Shown here: positions 8,368-19,709 of the stretch, piece after piece
Numbering within the stretch: the stretch's first letter is position 1
Layout: the number at the start of each line of letters is the position of its first letter
Source of the DNA: Nevskia soli
Lineage (GTDB): Bacteria > Pseudomonadota > Gammaproteobacteria > Nevskiales > Nevskiaceae
Assembly (NCBI GenBank): GCA_026224805.1
Contig: JAMFRN010000017.1
Span: forward strand, 1-64,000
Reading direction: 5' to 3'
DNA: 64,000 bases
The notes under the pieces: generated by a model
Databases searched by the model: none
What the model saw: the letters and a program-made list of their open reading frames with translations, nothing else
What the model was told of the DNA's origin: nothing
Position numbers and translations under genes: made by a program

Positions 8368-8395
8368 AAAAAACCTCGTCGAGAACGAGGTTTTT
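8368..8395 (-). terminator. Rho-independent (bidirectional) terminator between tRNA-Gly and tRNA-Cys
   Basis: aaaaaacctcgt-cgaga-acgaggttttt perfect stem with A/T tracts. Confidence 0.75.
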
Positions 8396-8408
8396 CCAGA
8401 TCAATCAT

Positions 8409-8484
8409 TGGAGCGGGAAACGAGATTCGAACTCGCGACCTCAACCTTGGCAAGGTTGCGCTCTACCAACTGAGCTATTCCCGC
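8409..8484 (-). tRNA. tRNA-Gly(GCC)
   Basis: Minus strand GCGGGAATAGCTCAGTTGGTAGAGCGCAACCTTGCCAAGGTTGAGGTCGCGAGTTCGAATCTCGTTTCCCGCTCCA. Confidence 0.95.
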
Positions 8485-8532
8485 TTGCGAGTTGCGTATT
8501 GTAGGGATCGGCGGCTTCTCAGGCAAGCCCTT

Positions 8533-9096
8533 TTAGCTATCCCGCATGATCGGCCAGGCGGCCTGCAGATAGACGATCATGGACCAGATGGTCAGGGCCG
8601 AAGCCAGGAACAGCAGCAGGTAGCCGATGTCGTAAAGCGGGATCGGCCCCAGCGGGGTCTGCCACAGCATCATGCTGATGGCGGTCATCTGGAATACGGT
8701 TTTCAGCTTGCCCAGCATGCTCACCGCCACCCGCCCGCGCTGGCCCAGCTCGGCCAGCCACTCGCGCAGGGCGGAAATGGTGATTTCGCGGCCGATAATC
8801 ACCGCCACCAGCACCCCCATGACGCTGCGCGGATCGTCGCGCAGCAGCATCACCAGGGCCACCGCCACCAGCAGCTTATCCGCCACCGGGTCAAGGAAGG
8901 CGCCGAAGCCGCTGGTCTGGTTCCAGCGGCGCGCCAGGTAGCCGTCGAGCCAGTCGGTGAAGGCAGCCGCCATGAACAGCAGCGCGGCGACGTGACGGGC
9001 CGGCGGCCAATCCACATAAAACAGGCCCAGCACCACGGGAATCACGGCGACGCGGCCCAGGGTCAGGATGGTGGGTGTATTCAGCCGCATGGCCAC
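8533..9096 (-). CDS. pgsA: CDP-diacylglycerol--glycerol-3-phosphate 3-phosphatidyltransferase
   Basis: MRLNTPTILTLGRVAVIPVVLGLFY...FTDWLDGYLARRWNQTSGFGAFLDPVADKLLV (CDP-alcohol phosphotransferase motif). Confidence 0.95.
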   Translation of the reverse strand: MAMRLNTPTILTLGRVAVIPVVLGLFYVDWPPARHVAALLFMAAAFTDWLDGYLARRWNQTSGFGAFLDPVADKLLVAVALVMLLRDDPRSVMGVLVAVIIGREITISALREWLAELGQRGRVAVSMLGKLKTVFQMTAISMMLWQTPLGPIPLYDIGYLLLFLASALTIWSMIVYLQAAWPIMRDS

Positions 9097-9208
9097 AGTT
9101 TCCGGTTTCCGCTTGCCAGTTTCCAGTTTTTCTTGTGCAGGCCGCTCCCGGAAACCTCCGCCATCAGTTTCCCCGGAAACTGGAAACTGGTCACTGGCCG
9201 CTGCTTTT

Positions 9209-11026
9209 TCAATGGAAGTGGGCGTAGATGCGTTCCGCCAGGGTGCGGCTGATCCCTTCCACTTTTGCCAGCTCGTCGATGCCGGCCCGCTTCACCTGAG
9301 GCAGCCCGCCGAGGGTCTTGAGTAGGGCGCGGCGGCGGGCCGGCCCCAGGCCCTCAATCACTTCCAGGCCGGAAGTCAGGCGCGCTTTCTCGCGGCGCGC
9401 GCGGTGGCCGGTGATGGCGAAGCGGTGCGCCTCGTCGCGGATGCGCTGGATCAGGTGCAGGGCCGGCGAATCGGGGGCCAGCACCAGCGGCTGCTCCTGC
9501 TCCGGCAGGATCAGCTGCTCCAAGCCCGGCCGGCGCGTCGGCCCCTTGGCGATGGCGACGACCCGCAGGTTTTCGATGCCCAGCTCGGACAGGGCTTCCA
9601 TCGCGGCGCCGAGCTGGCCCTTGCCGCCGTCGATGAACAGCACGTCGGGAGACTGCACTTCCCCGCCCTTGATGCGGGCATAGCGCCGCGCCACCGCCTG
9701 CTTGATGGCGGCATAGTCGTCGCCCGGGGTGATACCTTCGATATTGAATTTGCGATAGGCCGCCTTGAGCGGCCCTTCCTCGTTGAACACCACACAGGAC
9801 GCTACCGCCTTCTCGCCCATGGTGTGGCTGATGTCGAAGCACTCCATGCGGCGCGGCGGCTGCTCCAGGTCCAGCGCCTGCTGCAATTCGAGCAGGCGCT
9901 GATCCATGCTGGCGGCCTCCATCATGCGCGTCGACAGGGCCTGCAGCGCAGTGCCCGCGGCCATCTCCAGCAGCCGCTGCTTGGCGCCGCGCTCGGGCCG
10001 GGCGATGCGCACCTTGCGCCCGGCCTTGGCGGACAGCGTGGCTTCGAGCCATTCGGCGTCCTCCGGCAGCTCGCTCACCAGCAGCTCGGGCGGCGGCGGC
10101 CGTTCCAGATAGTACTGGGCGATGAATCCCCCCAGCAGCTCGTCCATGGCGATGCCCGGCGGGTGCCGCGGGAAAAAACTGCCATGGCCGAGATTGATGC
10201 CGTCGCGCACCGACACCACCACCACGCAGCTGCCGGAGGTATGCGGCGCGGCGACGATCACGTCGAGCTGCTCGGCGCCGCCGGTGATGGCGCGATGCTC
10301 ACGCACCCGGTTCAGCGCGGCGATCTGGTCGCGCAGGCGTGCCGCCAGCTCGAACTCCAGCTGTGCGGCCGCCTGCTCCATCTCCACGCCCAGCTCGCGC
10401 GCCAGCTCGTCGCCCCGCCCTTCCAGCAGGCGCGACGCCTTGGCTACGTCGTGGGCGTAATCCTCCCCGGAAATCAGCTTCACGCAGGGCGCCGAGCAGC
10501 GCTTGATCTGATGCTGCAGGCAGGGGCGGCGGCGGTTGGAGAAGAACGTGTCGTTGCAGGGCCGCAGCAGGAACAGCTTCTGCAGGGTCTGCAGGGTTTC
10601 CCGCACCGAGCCGGCGCTGGGATAAGGCCCTAAGTACTGATCCGGCCCGGTCTTGGCGCCGCGGTAAAAGGTGATGCGCGGGTACTCGTGCGCGGTGATG
10701 CGCACGTAGGGGAAACTCTTGTCGTCGCGCAGCGAGACGTTGTAACGCGGCGTCTGTTCCTTGATCAGAGTCGCTTCCAGCAGCAGCGCCTCGTCCTCGG
10801 TATGGGTCAGAGTGACTTCGATGCGCTGGATCTGCCCCACCATGCTTTCGATGCGCGGATTGCCGCTGGCGCGCAGGAAATAGCTGCCGACCCGCTTGCG
10901 CAGGTTGCGCGCCTTGCCGACGTAGAGCAGCTCGTCGGTGGCGTCGTACATGCGGTAGACGCCCGGCTGCGTGGTCAGCTGGGACAGGAAGGCGCGGGAG
11001 TCGAAAGGCTGGGACGGCTGGTTCAT
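9209..11026 (-). CDS. uvrC: Excinuclease ABC subunit C
   Basis: GIY-YIG N-terminus QPGVYRMYDATDELLYVGKARNLRKRVGSYF, UVR, RNaseH-like and HhH domains; 605 aa. Confidence 0.97.
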   Translation of the reverse strand: MNQPSQPFDSRAFLSQLTTQPGVYRMYDATDELLYVGKARNLRKRVGSYFLRASGNPRIESMVGQIQRIEVTLTHTEDEALLLEATLIKEQTPRYNVSLRDDKSFPYVRITAHEYPRITFYRGAKTGPDQYLGPYPSAGSVRETLQTLQKLFLLRPCNDTFFSNRRRPCLQHQIKRCSAPCVKLISGEDYAHDVAKASRLLEGRGDELARELGVEMEQAAAQLEFELAARLRDQIAALNRVREHRAITGGAEQLDVIVAAPHTSGSCVVVVSVRDGINLGHGSFFPRHPPGIAMDELLGGFIAQYYLERPPPPELLVSELPEDAEWLEATLSAKAGRKVRIARPERGAKQRLLEMAAGTALQALSTRMMEAASMDQRLLELQQALDLEQPPRRMECFDISHTMGEKAVASCVVFNEEGPLKAAYRKFNIEGITPGDDYAAIKQAVARRYARIKGGEVQSPDVLFIDGGKGQLGAAMEALSELGIENLRVVAIAKGPTRRPGLEQLILPEQEQPLVLAPDSPALHLIQRIRDEAHRFAITGHRARREKARLTSGLEVIEGLGPARRRALLKTLGGLPQVKRAGIDELAKVEGISRTLAERIYAHFH

Positions 11027-11142
11027 CAGGGAAACAAGGATACACGCCCGGATTGGGGCATCGGTACCTGCTCAAGCTGGAATCTTGCCCACGCAAAGAC
11101 CCAAGGATGCGGAGAAAGGCTGTTGCGCCCTGGCCTCAAACC

Positions 11143-11172
11143 AAAAAAGGGGACGCCCTTACAGGCATCCCC
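11143..11172 (-). terminator. Rho-independent terminator downstream of aceA
   Basis: Minus strand GGGGATGCC-tgtaag-GGCGTCCCC-TTTTTT. Confidence 0.7.
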
Positions 11173-11225
11173 TCTGCACCAGCTTTCCGTTCAGGCCCGG
11201 CGCTGTGCCGGGCCCGCGGTGTTGC

Positions 11226-12521
11226 TTAGTGGAACTGCTCTTCTTCGGTCGAGCCGGTCAGCGCGGTGACGCTGGAGGCGCCGCCCTGGATCACGGTGGT
11301 GACGTCGTCGAAGTAGCCGGTGCCCACTTCCTGCTGATGCGAGACGAAGGTGTAACCGCGGTCGCGCGCGGCGAACTCCGGCTCCTGCACCTTTTCCACG
11401 TAGGCCGTCATGCCGCGCTTGGCGTAGTCCTGTGCCAGGTCGAACATGTTGTACCACATGGAGTGGATGCCAGCGAGGGTGATGAACTGGTACTTGTAAC
11501 CCATCGCGCCCAGCTCGCGCTGGAACTTGGCGATGGTCGCATCGTCCAGGTTCTTCTTCCAGTTGAAGGACGGCGAGCAGTTGTAGGCCAGCATGGTGCC
11601 CGGAACAGCCTTCTGCACCGCTTCGGCAAACTTGCGGGCAAACTCCAGATCCGGCGTGCCGGTCTCGCACCACACCATGTCGGCGTAGGGCGCGTAAGCG
11701 ATGCCGCGGCTGATGGCCTGGGCCAGACCCTTCTTGGTCTTGTAGAAGCCTTCGGCGGTGCGCTCGCCGGTGACGAACGGCTTGTCGTTGGCGTCATGGT
11801 CGCTGGTCAGCAGGTCAGCGGCCTCGGCGTCGGTACGCGCCAGGATCACGGTCGGCACGCCATAGACGTCGGCGGCCATACGCGCGGCGATCAGCTTCTG
11901 CACGGCGTCGGTGGTCGGCACCAGCACCTTGCCGCCCATGTGACCGCACTTCTTGACCGAAGCCAGCTGGTCCTCGAAGTGCACGCCGCCGGCGCCGGCG
12001 CGGATCATCGCCTTCATCAGCTCATAGGCGTTGAGCACGCCGCCGAAGCCGGCTTCGGCGTCGGCCACCACCGGCGCGAAGTAATCGACGTAGCCCTTGT
12101 CGCCCGGGCCAATGCCCTTGGACCACTGGATTTCGTCGGCGCGGGTGAAGCTGTTGTTGATGCGCTCAACCACCTTCGGCACCGAGTCCACCGGGTACAG
12201 CGACTGGTCGGGATACATCGACGAGTAGCTGTTGTTGTCGGCGGCAACCTGCCAGCCGGACAGGTAGATGGCCTTGATGCCGGCCTTGACCTGCTGCATC
12301 GCCTGGCCGCCGGTGAGGGCGCCGAGGCAGTTGACGTACGGCTCGGTGTTGACGAGATTCCACAGCTTCTCGGCACCGTTGCGGGCCAGCGTGTGTTCGA
12401 CCTGGAGGGAGCCGCGCAGGCGAACGACGTCGGCGGCGGTGTAACCGCGCTTCACGTTCTTCCAGCGGGGGTTGGTGGCCCAGTCCTTCTCGAGGGCTTT
12501 GATTTGCTCGTCACGGCTCAT
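11226..12521 (-). CDS. aceA: Isocitrate lyase
   Basis: 431 aa; [14 protein letters not shown] catalytic motif; [38 protein letters not shown]. Confidence 0.97.
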   Translation of the reverse strand: MSRDEQIKALEKDWATNPRWKNVKRGYTAADVVRLRGSLQVEHTLARNGAEKLWNLVNTEPYVNCLGALTGGQAMQQVKAGIKAIYLSGWQVAADNNSYSSMYPDQSLYPVDSVPKVVERINNSFTRADEIQWSKGIGPGDKGYVDYFAPVVADAEAGFGGVLNAYELMKAMIRAGAGGVHFEDQLASVKKCGHMGGKVLVPTTDAVQKLIAARMAADVYGVPTVILARTDAEAADLLTSDHDANDKPFVTGERTAEGFYKTKKGLAQAISRGIAYAPYADMVWCETGTPDLEFARKFAEAVQKAVPGTMLAYNCSPSFNWKKNLDDATIAKFQRELGAMGYKYQFITLAGIHSMWYNMFDLAQDYAKRGMTAYVEKVQEPEFAARDRGYTFVSHQQEVGTGYFDDVTTVIQGGASSVTALTGSTEEEQFH

Positions 12522-12642
12522 TGCAGCGTTCCTCTTGGGCCTTTAGCCCGATGGTCAAAAACTCAAAAACACCTGGGGAGGTCGGGAAACGGCATTTCAC
12601 CAGCATTTTCCGTTCCCGCAGCCACCCCCACCCTTAGTCCAC

Positions 12643-14226
<1,584 letters not shown>

Positions 14227-14498
14227 CCTAAACTCCTGCCTGTTCTTGGGCGCGCGTTCTGACGACGCCCTTGGGGTGAAGGTACGCCGCGAAAGGCGCG
14301 CATTATACTCAAAAATGAATTTTGCATTGCAATGCAACAAAGACAGCCCACAGCGTCACTACAGCCATTGCACACTGGCCGGACTTGGGAAACAGGCGAC
14401 ACCCCCAAACGGGGATGCCGCGAACAAATCAATGGATTCCTTGACTTAGGACGCCCATTTCAGACCCATCATTAAATACGGCCTGAAATGCGGTCTGA

Positions 14499-15866
14499 TC
14501 AGGACACCGCTCCCACCGCTGCCGGCACCGCGGGTCCAAGGCGTTTGTGCAGTTCGCGCCGCAGGAACCAGAGATTCATCGACATCTGCACCACCGTGGC
14601 GGCAACCGACAGCAGCCAGAGCCACAAAGGGCGGAAGCCGGCGTGGTAGGACAGCAGCCACGCCGGGCCCACTGTCAGAGCGATGCGCGTGGCCGAGCTG
14701 ATCAGGGTGGGCAGCGTATTGCCCAGGCCGGACAGTACGCCGAAGCAGGAAAACGCCACCGTCACGGCAATCAGGTTGAGGGACAGCACGCGCAGGAATT
14801 CGACGCCGCCCGACACCACCGCCGGCTCGCTGGAGAAGCCGCGGATCAGCTCGCCGGGAATCAGCTGCGCCAGGATGCACATCGGCACGGTGCAGCACAG
14901 CCCCAGCTTGAGCGCACCAGCAAAGGTTTCGCGGACGCGGTGACCGAGCCGCGCGCCGTAGTTTTGTCCGGCCAACGCCGAAGCGGCGAAGCTGATCGAC
15001 ATCACCGGCATCATCCCCGCCTGCAGCAGGCGCTGGCCGATACCGAATGCGGCCTGCTCAGCGGCGCCGAACGGCCGCAGCACCACCGTGATGAACAGCA
15101 GGTAACAGCCCATCAGAGCGAATTCCACCGCCGAAGGCAGACCGATCTTGATGATGCGCCACCAGGTGGCCGCATGTGCCGCCCATTGCCGCGGACGCAC
15201 CCGCAGATAGGTGGCGGGCCGCAGGAAGTACAGCCACAGGCCGACCGTGGCCGCCGCCACCGCCAGCAGGGTGGCCAGGCCGGCGCCCTCTACGCCCAGA
15301 CGGGGACAGCCGAGCCAGCCGAAGATCAGCAGCGGCGCCAGCGCGATATTGAGCAGCACACTGCCGATTTGTGCAAAGGTGCCCGGCTTCATGTTGCCGG
15401 TGCCGCGCAGCGCGGCACCCATCGCCATCAACGGAAATTGCAAGGCCATCGAAGGCACGAACCAGCGCAGGTAGGCCAGGGTGTAGCCGGCGGTTTCGGC
15501 ATCGGCGCTGAAGGCGCGGCTATAAGCGCCTTGCACCAGCCCGACCACGATCCCGAACCCCACCATGACGCTCAGGCCCATGCCCATGGCCTGGTTGAAC
15601 AGGTAGTGCGCCTCCTCGTGATCCTTGCGCCCCACCGCCTGCGCCACCAGGGCGCCGGTACCGGCGCCCAGCATCTGCGACAGCGCCATGGTCAGCATCA
15701 TCATGTTGCCGCCCAGGGTCACCGCCGCTTGCGCGCTGGCCCCGAGCCGGCCAACCCAGTACAGATCGATCAGGCTGTACAGGATCTGCACGATCATGCC
15801 GATCATCATGAAGCCCGCCAGGCCAAGCAGGTGCCGGGCCACGGGGCCTTGCGTAAGGTCTTTCAT
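14499..15866 (-). CDS. MATE family efflux transporter
   Basis: MKDLTQGPVARHLLGLAGFMMIGMIVQILYSLIDLYWVGRLGASAQAAVTLGGN; 12-TM MatE pattern. Confidence 0.9.
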   Translation of the reverse strand: MKDLTQGPVARHLLGLAGFMMIGMIVQILYSLIDLYWVGRLGASAQAAVTLGGNMMMLTMALSQMLGAGTGALVAQAVGRKDHEEAHYLFNQAMGMGLSVMVGFGIVVGLVQGAYSRAFSADAETAGYTLAYLRWFVPSMALQFPLMAMGAALRGTGNMKPGTFAQIGSVLLNIALAPLLIFGWLGCPRLGVEGAGLATLLAVAAATVGLWLYFLRPATYLRVRPRQWAAHAATWWRIIKIGLPSAVEFALMGCYLLFITVVLRPFGAAEQAAFGIGQRLLQAGMMPVMSISFAASALAGQNYGARLGHRVRETFAGALKLGLCCTVPMCILAQLIPGELIRGFSSEPAVVSGGVEFLRVLSLNLIAVTVAFSCFGVLSGLGNTLPTLISSATRIALTVGPAWLLSYHAGFRPLWLWLLSVAATVVQMSMNLWFLRRELHKRLGPAVPAAVGAVS

Positions 15867-16052
15867 CGCTTTGAGAGGGGTAACTGGACGCGGCGTAGGC
15901 TACTCGCCAGCCCCCTCCGTCACAACTGCTTTGAGATGAACGACACGACGGTTGATCGGCTGCGGGCCTAAACCCGGCAGCCGGATCAGACGCCGGCTCG
16001 GTTGCGACACATACCCGGAGCCGCTGCGCAGCGACCCAGGCCGCATTGCCGC

Positions 16053-16535
16053 TCAGGAATGGATCGGCTGCTCGGAGACCACGATGCCGTCGGCATCGGC
16101 ATACAGCCATGCACCCGGCTTGAAGGTCGCGCCGGCGAATGCCACCACCTTGTCGGCATGGCCGGAATGCAGTCCCTTCTCGCTCTTGCGCGGGTGCAAT
16201 CCCAGCGCCTTGACGCCGATATCCTGCCCGGCGATCTCCTCCGAGTCGCGGATGCAGCCGTTGACCACGATCCCGACCCAGCCGTTCTTCACTGCCAGCA
16301 CGCCGAGATTGCCGCCGACCAGGGCGCAGCGCAGGGAGCCGCCGCCGTCGATCACCAGCACGCGGCCTTCACCCGGAGTTTCCAGGATGGTGCGGACCAG
16401 GGTGTTGTCCTCGAATACCTTGAGGGTCTTGATGACGCCGTGAAACGCCAGGTTGCCGCCGAAATCACCGAATTCCGGGTCGCAGACCTGGGCTTCGGGG
16501 TGGGCGTCGGAAAGATCGGTGGTGGCGAAGCTCAT
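16053..16535 (-). CDS. rraA: Ribonuclease E activity regulator RraA / putative 4-hydroxy-4-methyl-2-oxoglutarate aldolase
   Basis: [56 protein letters not shown]. Confidence 0.9.
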   Translation of the reverse strand: MSFATTDLSDAHPEAQVCDPEFGDFGGNLAFHGVIKTLKVFEDNTLVRTILETPGEGRVLVIDGGGSLRCALVGGNLGVLAVKNGWVGIVVNGCIRDSEEIAGQDIGVKALGLHPRKSEKGLHSGHADKVVAFAGATFKPGAWLYADADGIVVSEQPIHS

Positions 16536-16557
16536 GATCAGGTCTCCGGATCGGGAA

Positions 16558-17061
16558 TCAATTGGGGCGGCTGCGGGCCAGCAGCGGCATGGCCAGGGCG
16601 AACAGCGTCAGGCCGATGAAGGCGAACAGGGTCCACTCCGGCAGGGCGATGCCGAGCCACTGCGCATCGATCTTGGCGCAGCTGCCCTCGCCCTTCAACA
16701 CATAGCTGACCACGTTCTGCAACGGCATCATCTTCATCAGGTAACCCAGCGTCGGCCCGCAGGCCGGCACCTGGTCCGCCGGCAGGGATTGCAGCCAGAC
16801 CTGGCGTCCGGAGATGCCGGCGCCGATGACCGCCGCCAGCCCGGCCAGCAGGGCGTAGCTCCAGCGGCCGCCGGCTTTCGGACCGTGCAGCGCACCGAGC
16901 AGGAAAAACACCGCAGCGCCGGTCATGGCGATGCGCTGGAAGATGCACATCGGGCAGGGCTCGAAGCCCTTGGCATGCTGCAGATAAAGCGCGAAGGCCA
17001 TGCCGAAGACGCAGGCCAGGAAGCCGAGCGCGGACAGGGCGCGAAAACTGAGTCTCGTCAT
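16558..17061 (-). CDS. dsbB: Disulfide bond formation protein B
   Basis: [20 protein letters not shown] (CxxC) and periplasmic Cys pair, 4 TM. Confidence 0.92.
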   Translation of the reverse strand: MTRLSFRALSALGFLACVFGMAFALYLQHAKGFEPCPMCIFQRIAMTGAAVFFLLGALHGPKAGGRWSYALLAGLAAVIGAGISGRQVWLQSLPADQVPACGPTLGYLMKMMPLQNVVSYVLKGEGSCAKIDAQWLGIALPEWTLFAFIGLTLFALAMPLLARSRPN

Positions 17062-17253
17062 GGAGAGAGAGGGCCGGACAATGAGCTAAAAGGGGGAACC
17101 GCAGCTAGCGGCGCAATGGACCGCAGATTAGCGGCTGGAGTTCCGGGTCGCAATGCCGGAAAACCGTTGGGATCGGGGCCGGGGCCGGGGCATCGGCGCT
17201 ATACGGCGGGAAGGCGAAGAGTGATACTGACCCAGGCAGGAGGAGAACAATAA

Positions 17254-18612
17254 ATGAAGCCGCTGAGTCCGATGGACGCGATGTTCCTGTGGATGGAGCA
17301 TCGGCGCCAGCCGATGCATGTCGCCGGTTTGCAGCTGTACACGCCGCCTCCCGGCGCCGGCCCGGACTTCATCCACGAGCTGGTGGAGAAGTTTCGCAAG
17401 CACACCGAGGCCAAGTCGCCGTTCAACCTGCGCCCGGTGTTCAAGCTCGGCCACTGGTTCTGGGAGGAGGACGACGACTTCGAACTGGACTGGCACCTGC
17501 GCCACTCCGCCCTGCCCCGCCCCGGTCGCATCCGCGAACTGCTGGCCCTGGTATCGCGCCTGCACGGCACCCTGATGGACCGCAGCCGCCCGCTGTGGGA
17601 GATGAACATCATCGAAGGCCTGGCCGACGGCCGCGTCGCCGTCTACGTCAAGCTGCACCACGCCATGTTCGACGGCGTCGCCGCCACCAAGATGCTGCAG
17701 AACACCCTGTCGGAAGACCCGCACGAGGACAAGCCGCCGCCCTGGGCGCAGACTCCGCGCCGGCGCGAGGCCAAGGCCGTGACCGCCCCGGCTGTCGCGC
17801 GCAAGCTGCTGCAGCCGCTGTTCGATGCGGTCAAGGTGGGCAAAGACATCGCCCCCGGCATCCGCAGCGGCCTGTGGGAGATCGTGCGCTCCTCGCAGAC
17901 CAACCCCACCGACGCCAAGCCGTTCCAGGCGCCGCCGACCATGTTCAACGTGAAGATTTCCGGCTCGCGCCGCTTCGCCGCCCAGTCCTACTCGCTGGAG
18001 CGGCTGAAGAAGCTGAGCAAGAAGCACGGCGCCACCATCAACGACATCAGCCTGGCGATCTGCGCCGGGGCGCTGCGCAAATACCTGCGGGCGCACGACG
18101 CCCTGCCGGACAAGCCGCTGATCGCGATGGTGCCGGTATCGATCCGCGCCGAAGGCCAGGAAGGCGGCAACCAGGTCGGCATGATCCTGGCGAACCTGGC
18201 CACCCACATCGAGGACCCGGTGGAGCGCCTCAAGCAGATCATGCAGTCCACCACGCAGGCCAAGCAACGCATCGCCAAGATGTCGCGCCTGCAGCAGATG
18301 GCCCATACCGCCGCCATGGCCACGCCACTGGGGCCGAGCATGCTCACCGGCCAGGCCGGCAAGCATCCGATCTTCAACGTCGTCATCTCCAACGTGCCGG
18401 GGCCGAAGCACCCGCTGTACATGAACGGCTTCCACCTCGACGAAACCTACCCCATCTCCATCCCCATCGACTACGCCGCGCTCAACATCACCCTCAATGG
18501 CCTGTGCGACCAGCTCGGCTTCGGCTACACCGCCTGCCGCAAGTCGGTGCCGGGCCTGCAGCGCATGCTGGACTACACCGAGGAGTCGCTGGAGGAGCTG
18601 GAAGCCGTCTGA
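17254..18612 (+). CDS. Wax ester synthase / diacylglycerol O-acyltransferase (WS/DGAT)
   Basis: MKPLSPMDAMFLWMEHRRQPMHVAGLQ; active site VKLHHAMFDGVAATKML (HHxxxDG). Confidence 0.95.
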   Translation: MKPLSPMDAMFLWMEHRRQPMHVAGLQLYTPPPGAGPDFIHELVEKFRKHTEAKSPFNLRPVFKLGHWFWEEDDDFELDWHLRHSALPRPGRIRELLALVSRLHGTLMDRSRPLWEMNIIEGLADGRVAVYVKLHHAMFDGVAATKMLQNTLSEDPHEDKPPPWAQTPRRREAKAVTAPAVARKLLQPLFDAVKVGKDIAPGIRSGLWEIVRSSQTNPTDAKPFQAPPTMFNVKISGSRRFAAQSYSLERLKKLSKKHGATINDISLAICAGALRKYLRAHDALPDKPLIAMVPVSIRAEGQEGGNQVGMILANLATHIEDPVERLKQIMQSTTQAKQRIAKMSRLQQMAHTAAMATPLGPSMLTGQAGKHPIFNVVISNVPGPKHPLYMNGFHLDETYPISIPIDYAALNITLNGLCDQLGFGYTACRKSVPGLQRMLDYTEESLEELEAV

Positions 18613-18669
18613 CACCGCCGTGTCGCCGCGTTACGCTGTGCGCCTTCGCCTGAACCTGAGGGAACAAGC

Positions 18670-19644
18670 ATGAGCCTGAGCGTACGCGTCGAACAGCACG
18701 GCGGCCCGGAAGTCATGCAGCTGGTGGACCTGCCGCTGCAGCCGCCCGGCGCTGGCCAGCTGCGGGTGCGGCACCAGGCCATCGGCCTCAACTTCATCGA
18801 CACCTACCAGCGCGCCGGCCTCTACAAGGTGGCCCTGCCCAGCGGCATGGGTTCGGAAGCCGCCGGAACGGTCAGCGCCGTCGGGCCGGGGGTCAGCGGC
18901 TTCGCCGTCGGCGACCGCATTGCCTACGCCGGCGGGCCCCTCGGCGCCTATAGCGAAGAGCGCCTGCTGCCCGCCGCCAACGCGGTGAAGCTGCCGGCGA
19001 ACGTCAGCGTGGAAGCCGCCGCCGCGCTGATGCTCAAAGGGATGACCGCCTGGTACCTGCTGCACCGGACCTTTCCGGTGCGCCCCGGTACTACCTTATT
19101 GATGCACGCCGCCGCCGGTGGCGTCGGCAGCGTGCTGGTGCCCTGGGCCAAACAACTTGGCGCCACCGTGATCGGCACGGCCGGCTCGGCCGAGAAGGCC
19201 GGCCTGGCGCGTGAGGCGGGCTGCGACCACGTCATCCTCTACCGCGAGCAGGACTTCGCCGCCGAAGTCAGAAAACTCACCGGCGGCAGCGGCGTCGACG
19301 TGGTCTACGACTCGGTGGGCAAGGACACCTTTGCCGGCTCGCTCGACTCGCTGCGCCGCCGCGGCACCCTGGTCAGTTTCGGCAACGCCTCCGGCAAGGT
19401 GCCGCCGTTCGAGCCGGTACTGCTGGCGGAAAAGGGCTCGCTGTTCCTGACCCGCCCCAGGCTGGTCGACCACATCGCCACGCGCGCGGAATTGGAAACA
19501 GCGGCGAACGCCCTGTTCGCGGTGATCGCCAGCGGCGTGGTCAAGCCGGAAATCCGCCAGCGCTACCCGTTGCGGGAAGCGGCGCGCGCGCATGCCGAAA
19601 TGGAAGCGCGGCAGACTACCGGTGCCAGCCTGTTGCTGCCTTAG
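18670..19644 (+). CDS. qor: NADPH:quinone oxidoreductase (zinc-less MDR)
   Basis: SVRVEQHGGPEVMQLVDLPLQPPGAGQLRVRHQAIGLNFIDTYQRAGLYKVALPSGMGSEAAG; AAAGGVGSVLVPWAKQLGA. Confidence 0.93.
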   Translation: MSLSVRVEQHGGPEVMQLVDLPLQPPGAGQLRVRHQAIGLNFIDTYQRAGLYKVALPSGMGSEAAGTVSAVGPGVSGFAVGDRIAYAGGPLGAYSEERLLPAANAVKLPANVSVEAAAALMLKGMTAWYLLHRTFPVRPGTTLLMHAAAGGVGSVLVPWAKQLGATVIGTAGSAEKAGLAREAGCDHVILYREQDFAAEVRKLTGGSGVDVVYDSVGKDTFAGSLDSLRRRGTLVSFGNASGKVPPFEPVLLAEKGSLFLTRPRLVDHIATRAELETAANALFAVIASGVVKPEIRQRYPLREAARAHAEMEARQTTGASLLLP

Positions 19645-19657
19645 ACGACGGGGAAAC

Positions 19658-19700
19658 AAAAAAGCCGGCGGCGCTTAGGGAAGCGCCGCCGGCTTTTTTT
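19658..19700. terminator. Bidirectional rho-independent terminator
   Basis: aaaaaagccggcggcgctt-aggg-aagcgccgccggcttttttt, perfect 13-bp stem. Confidence 0.9.
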
Positions 19701-19709
19701 GAATCGCGA

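Noticed and set aside
17128-18615. 495-aa minus-strand ORF opposite WS/DGAT
   Set aside because: Mirror ORF from GC3 bias; WS/DGAT with HHxxxDG is on the plus strand.
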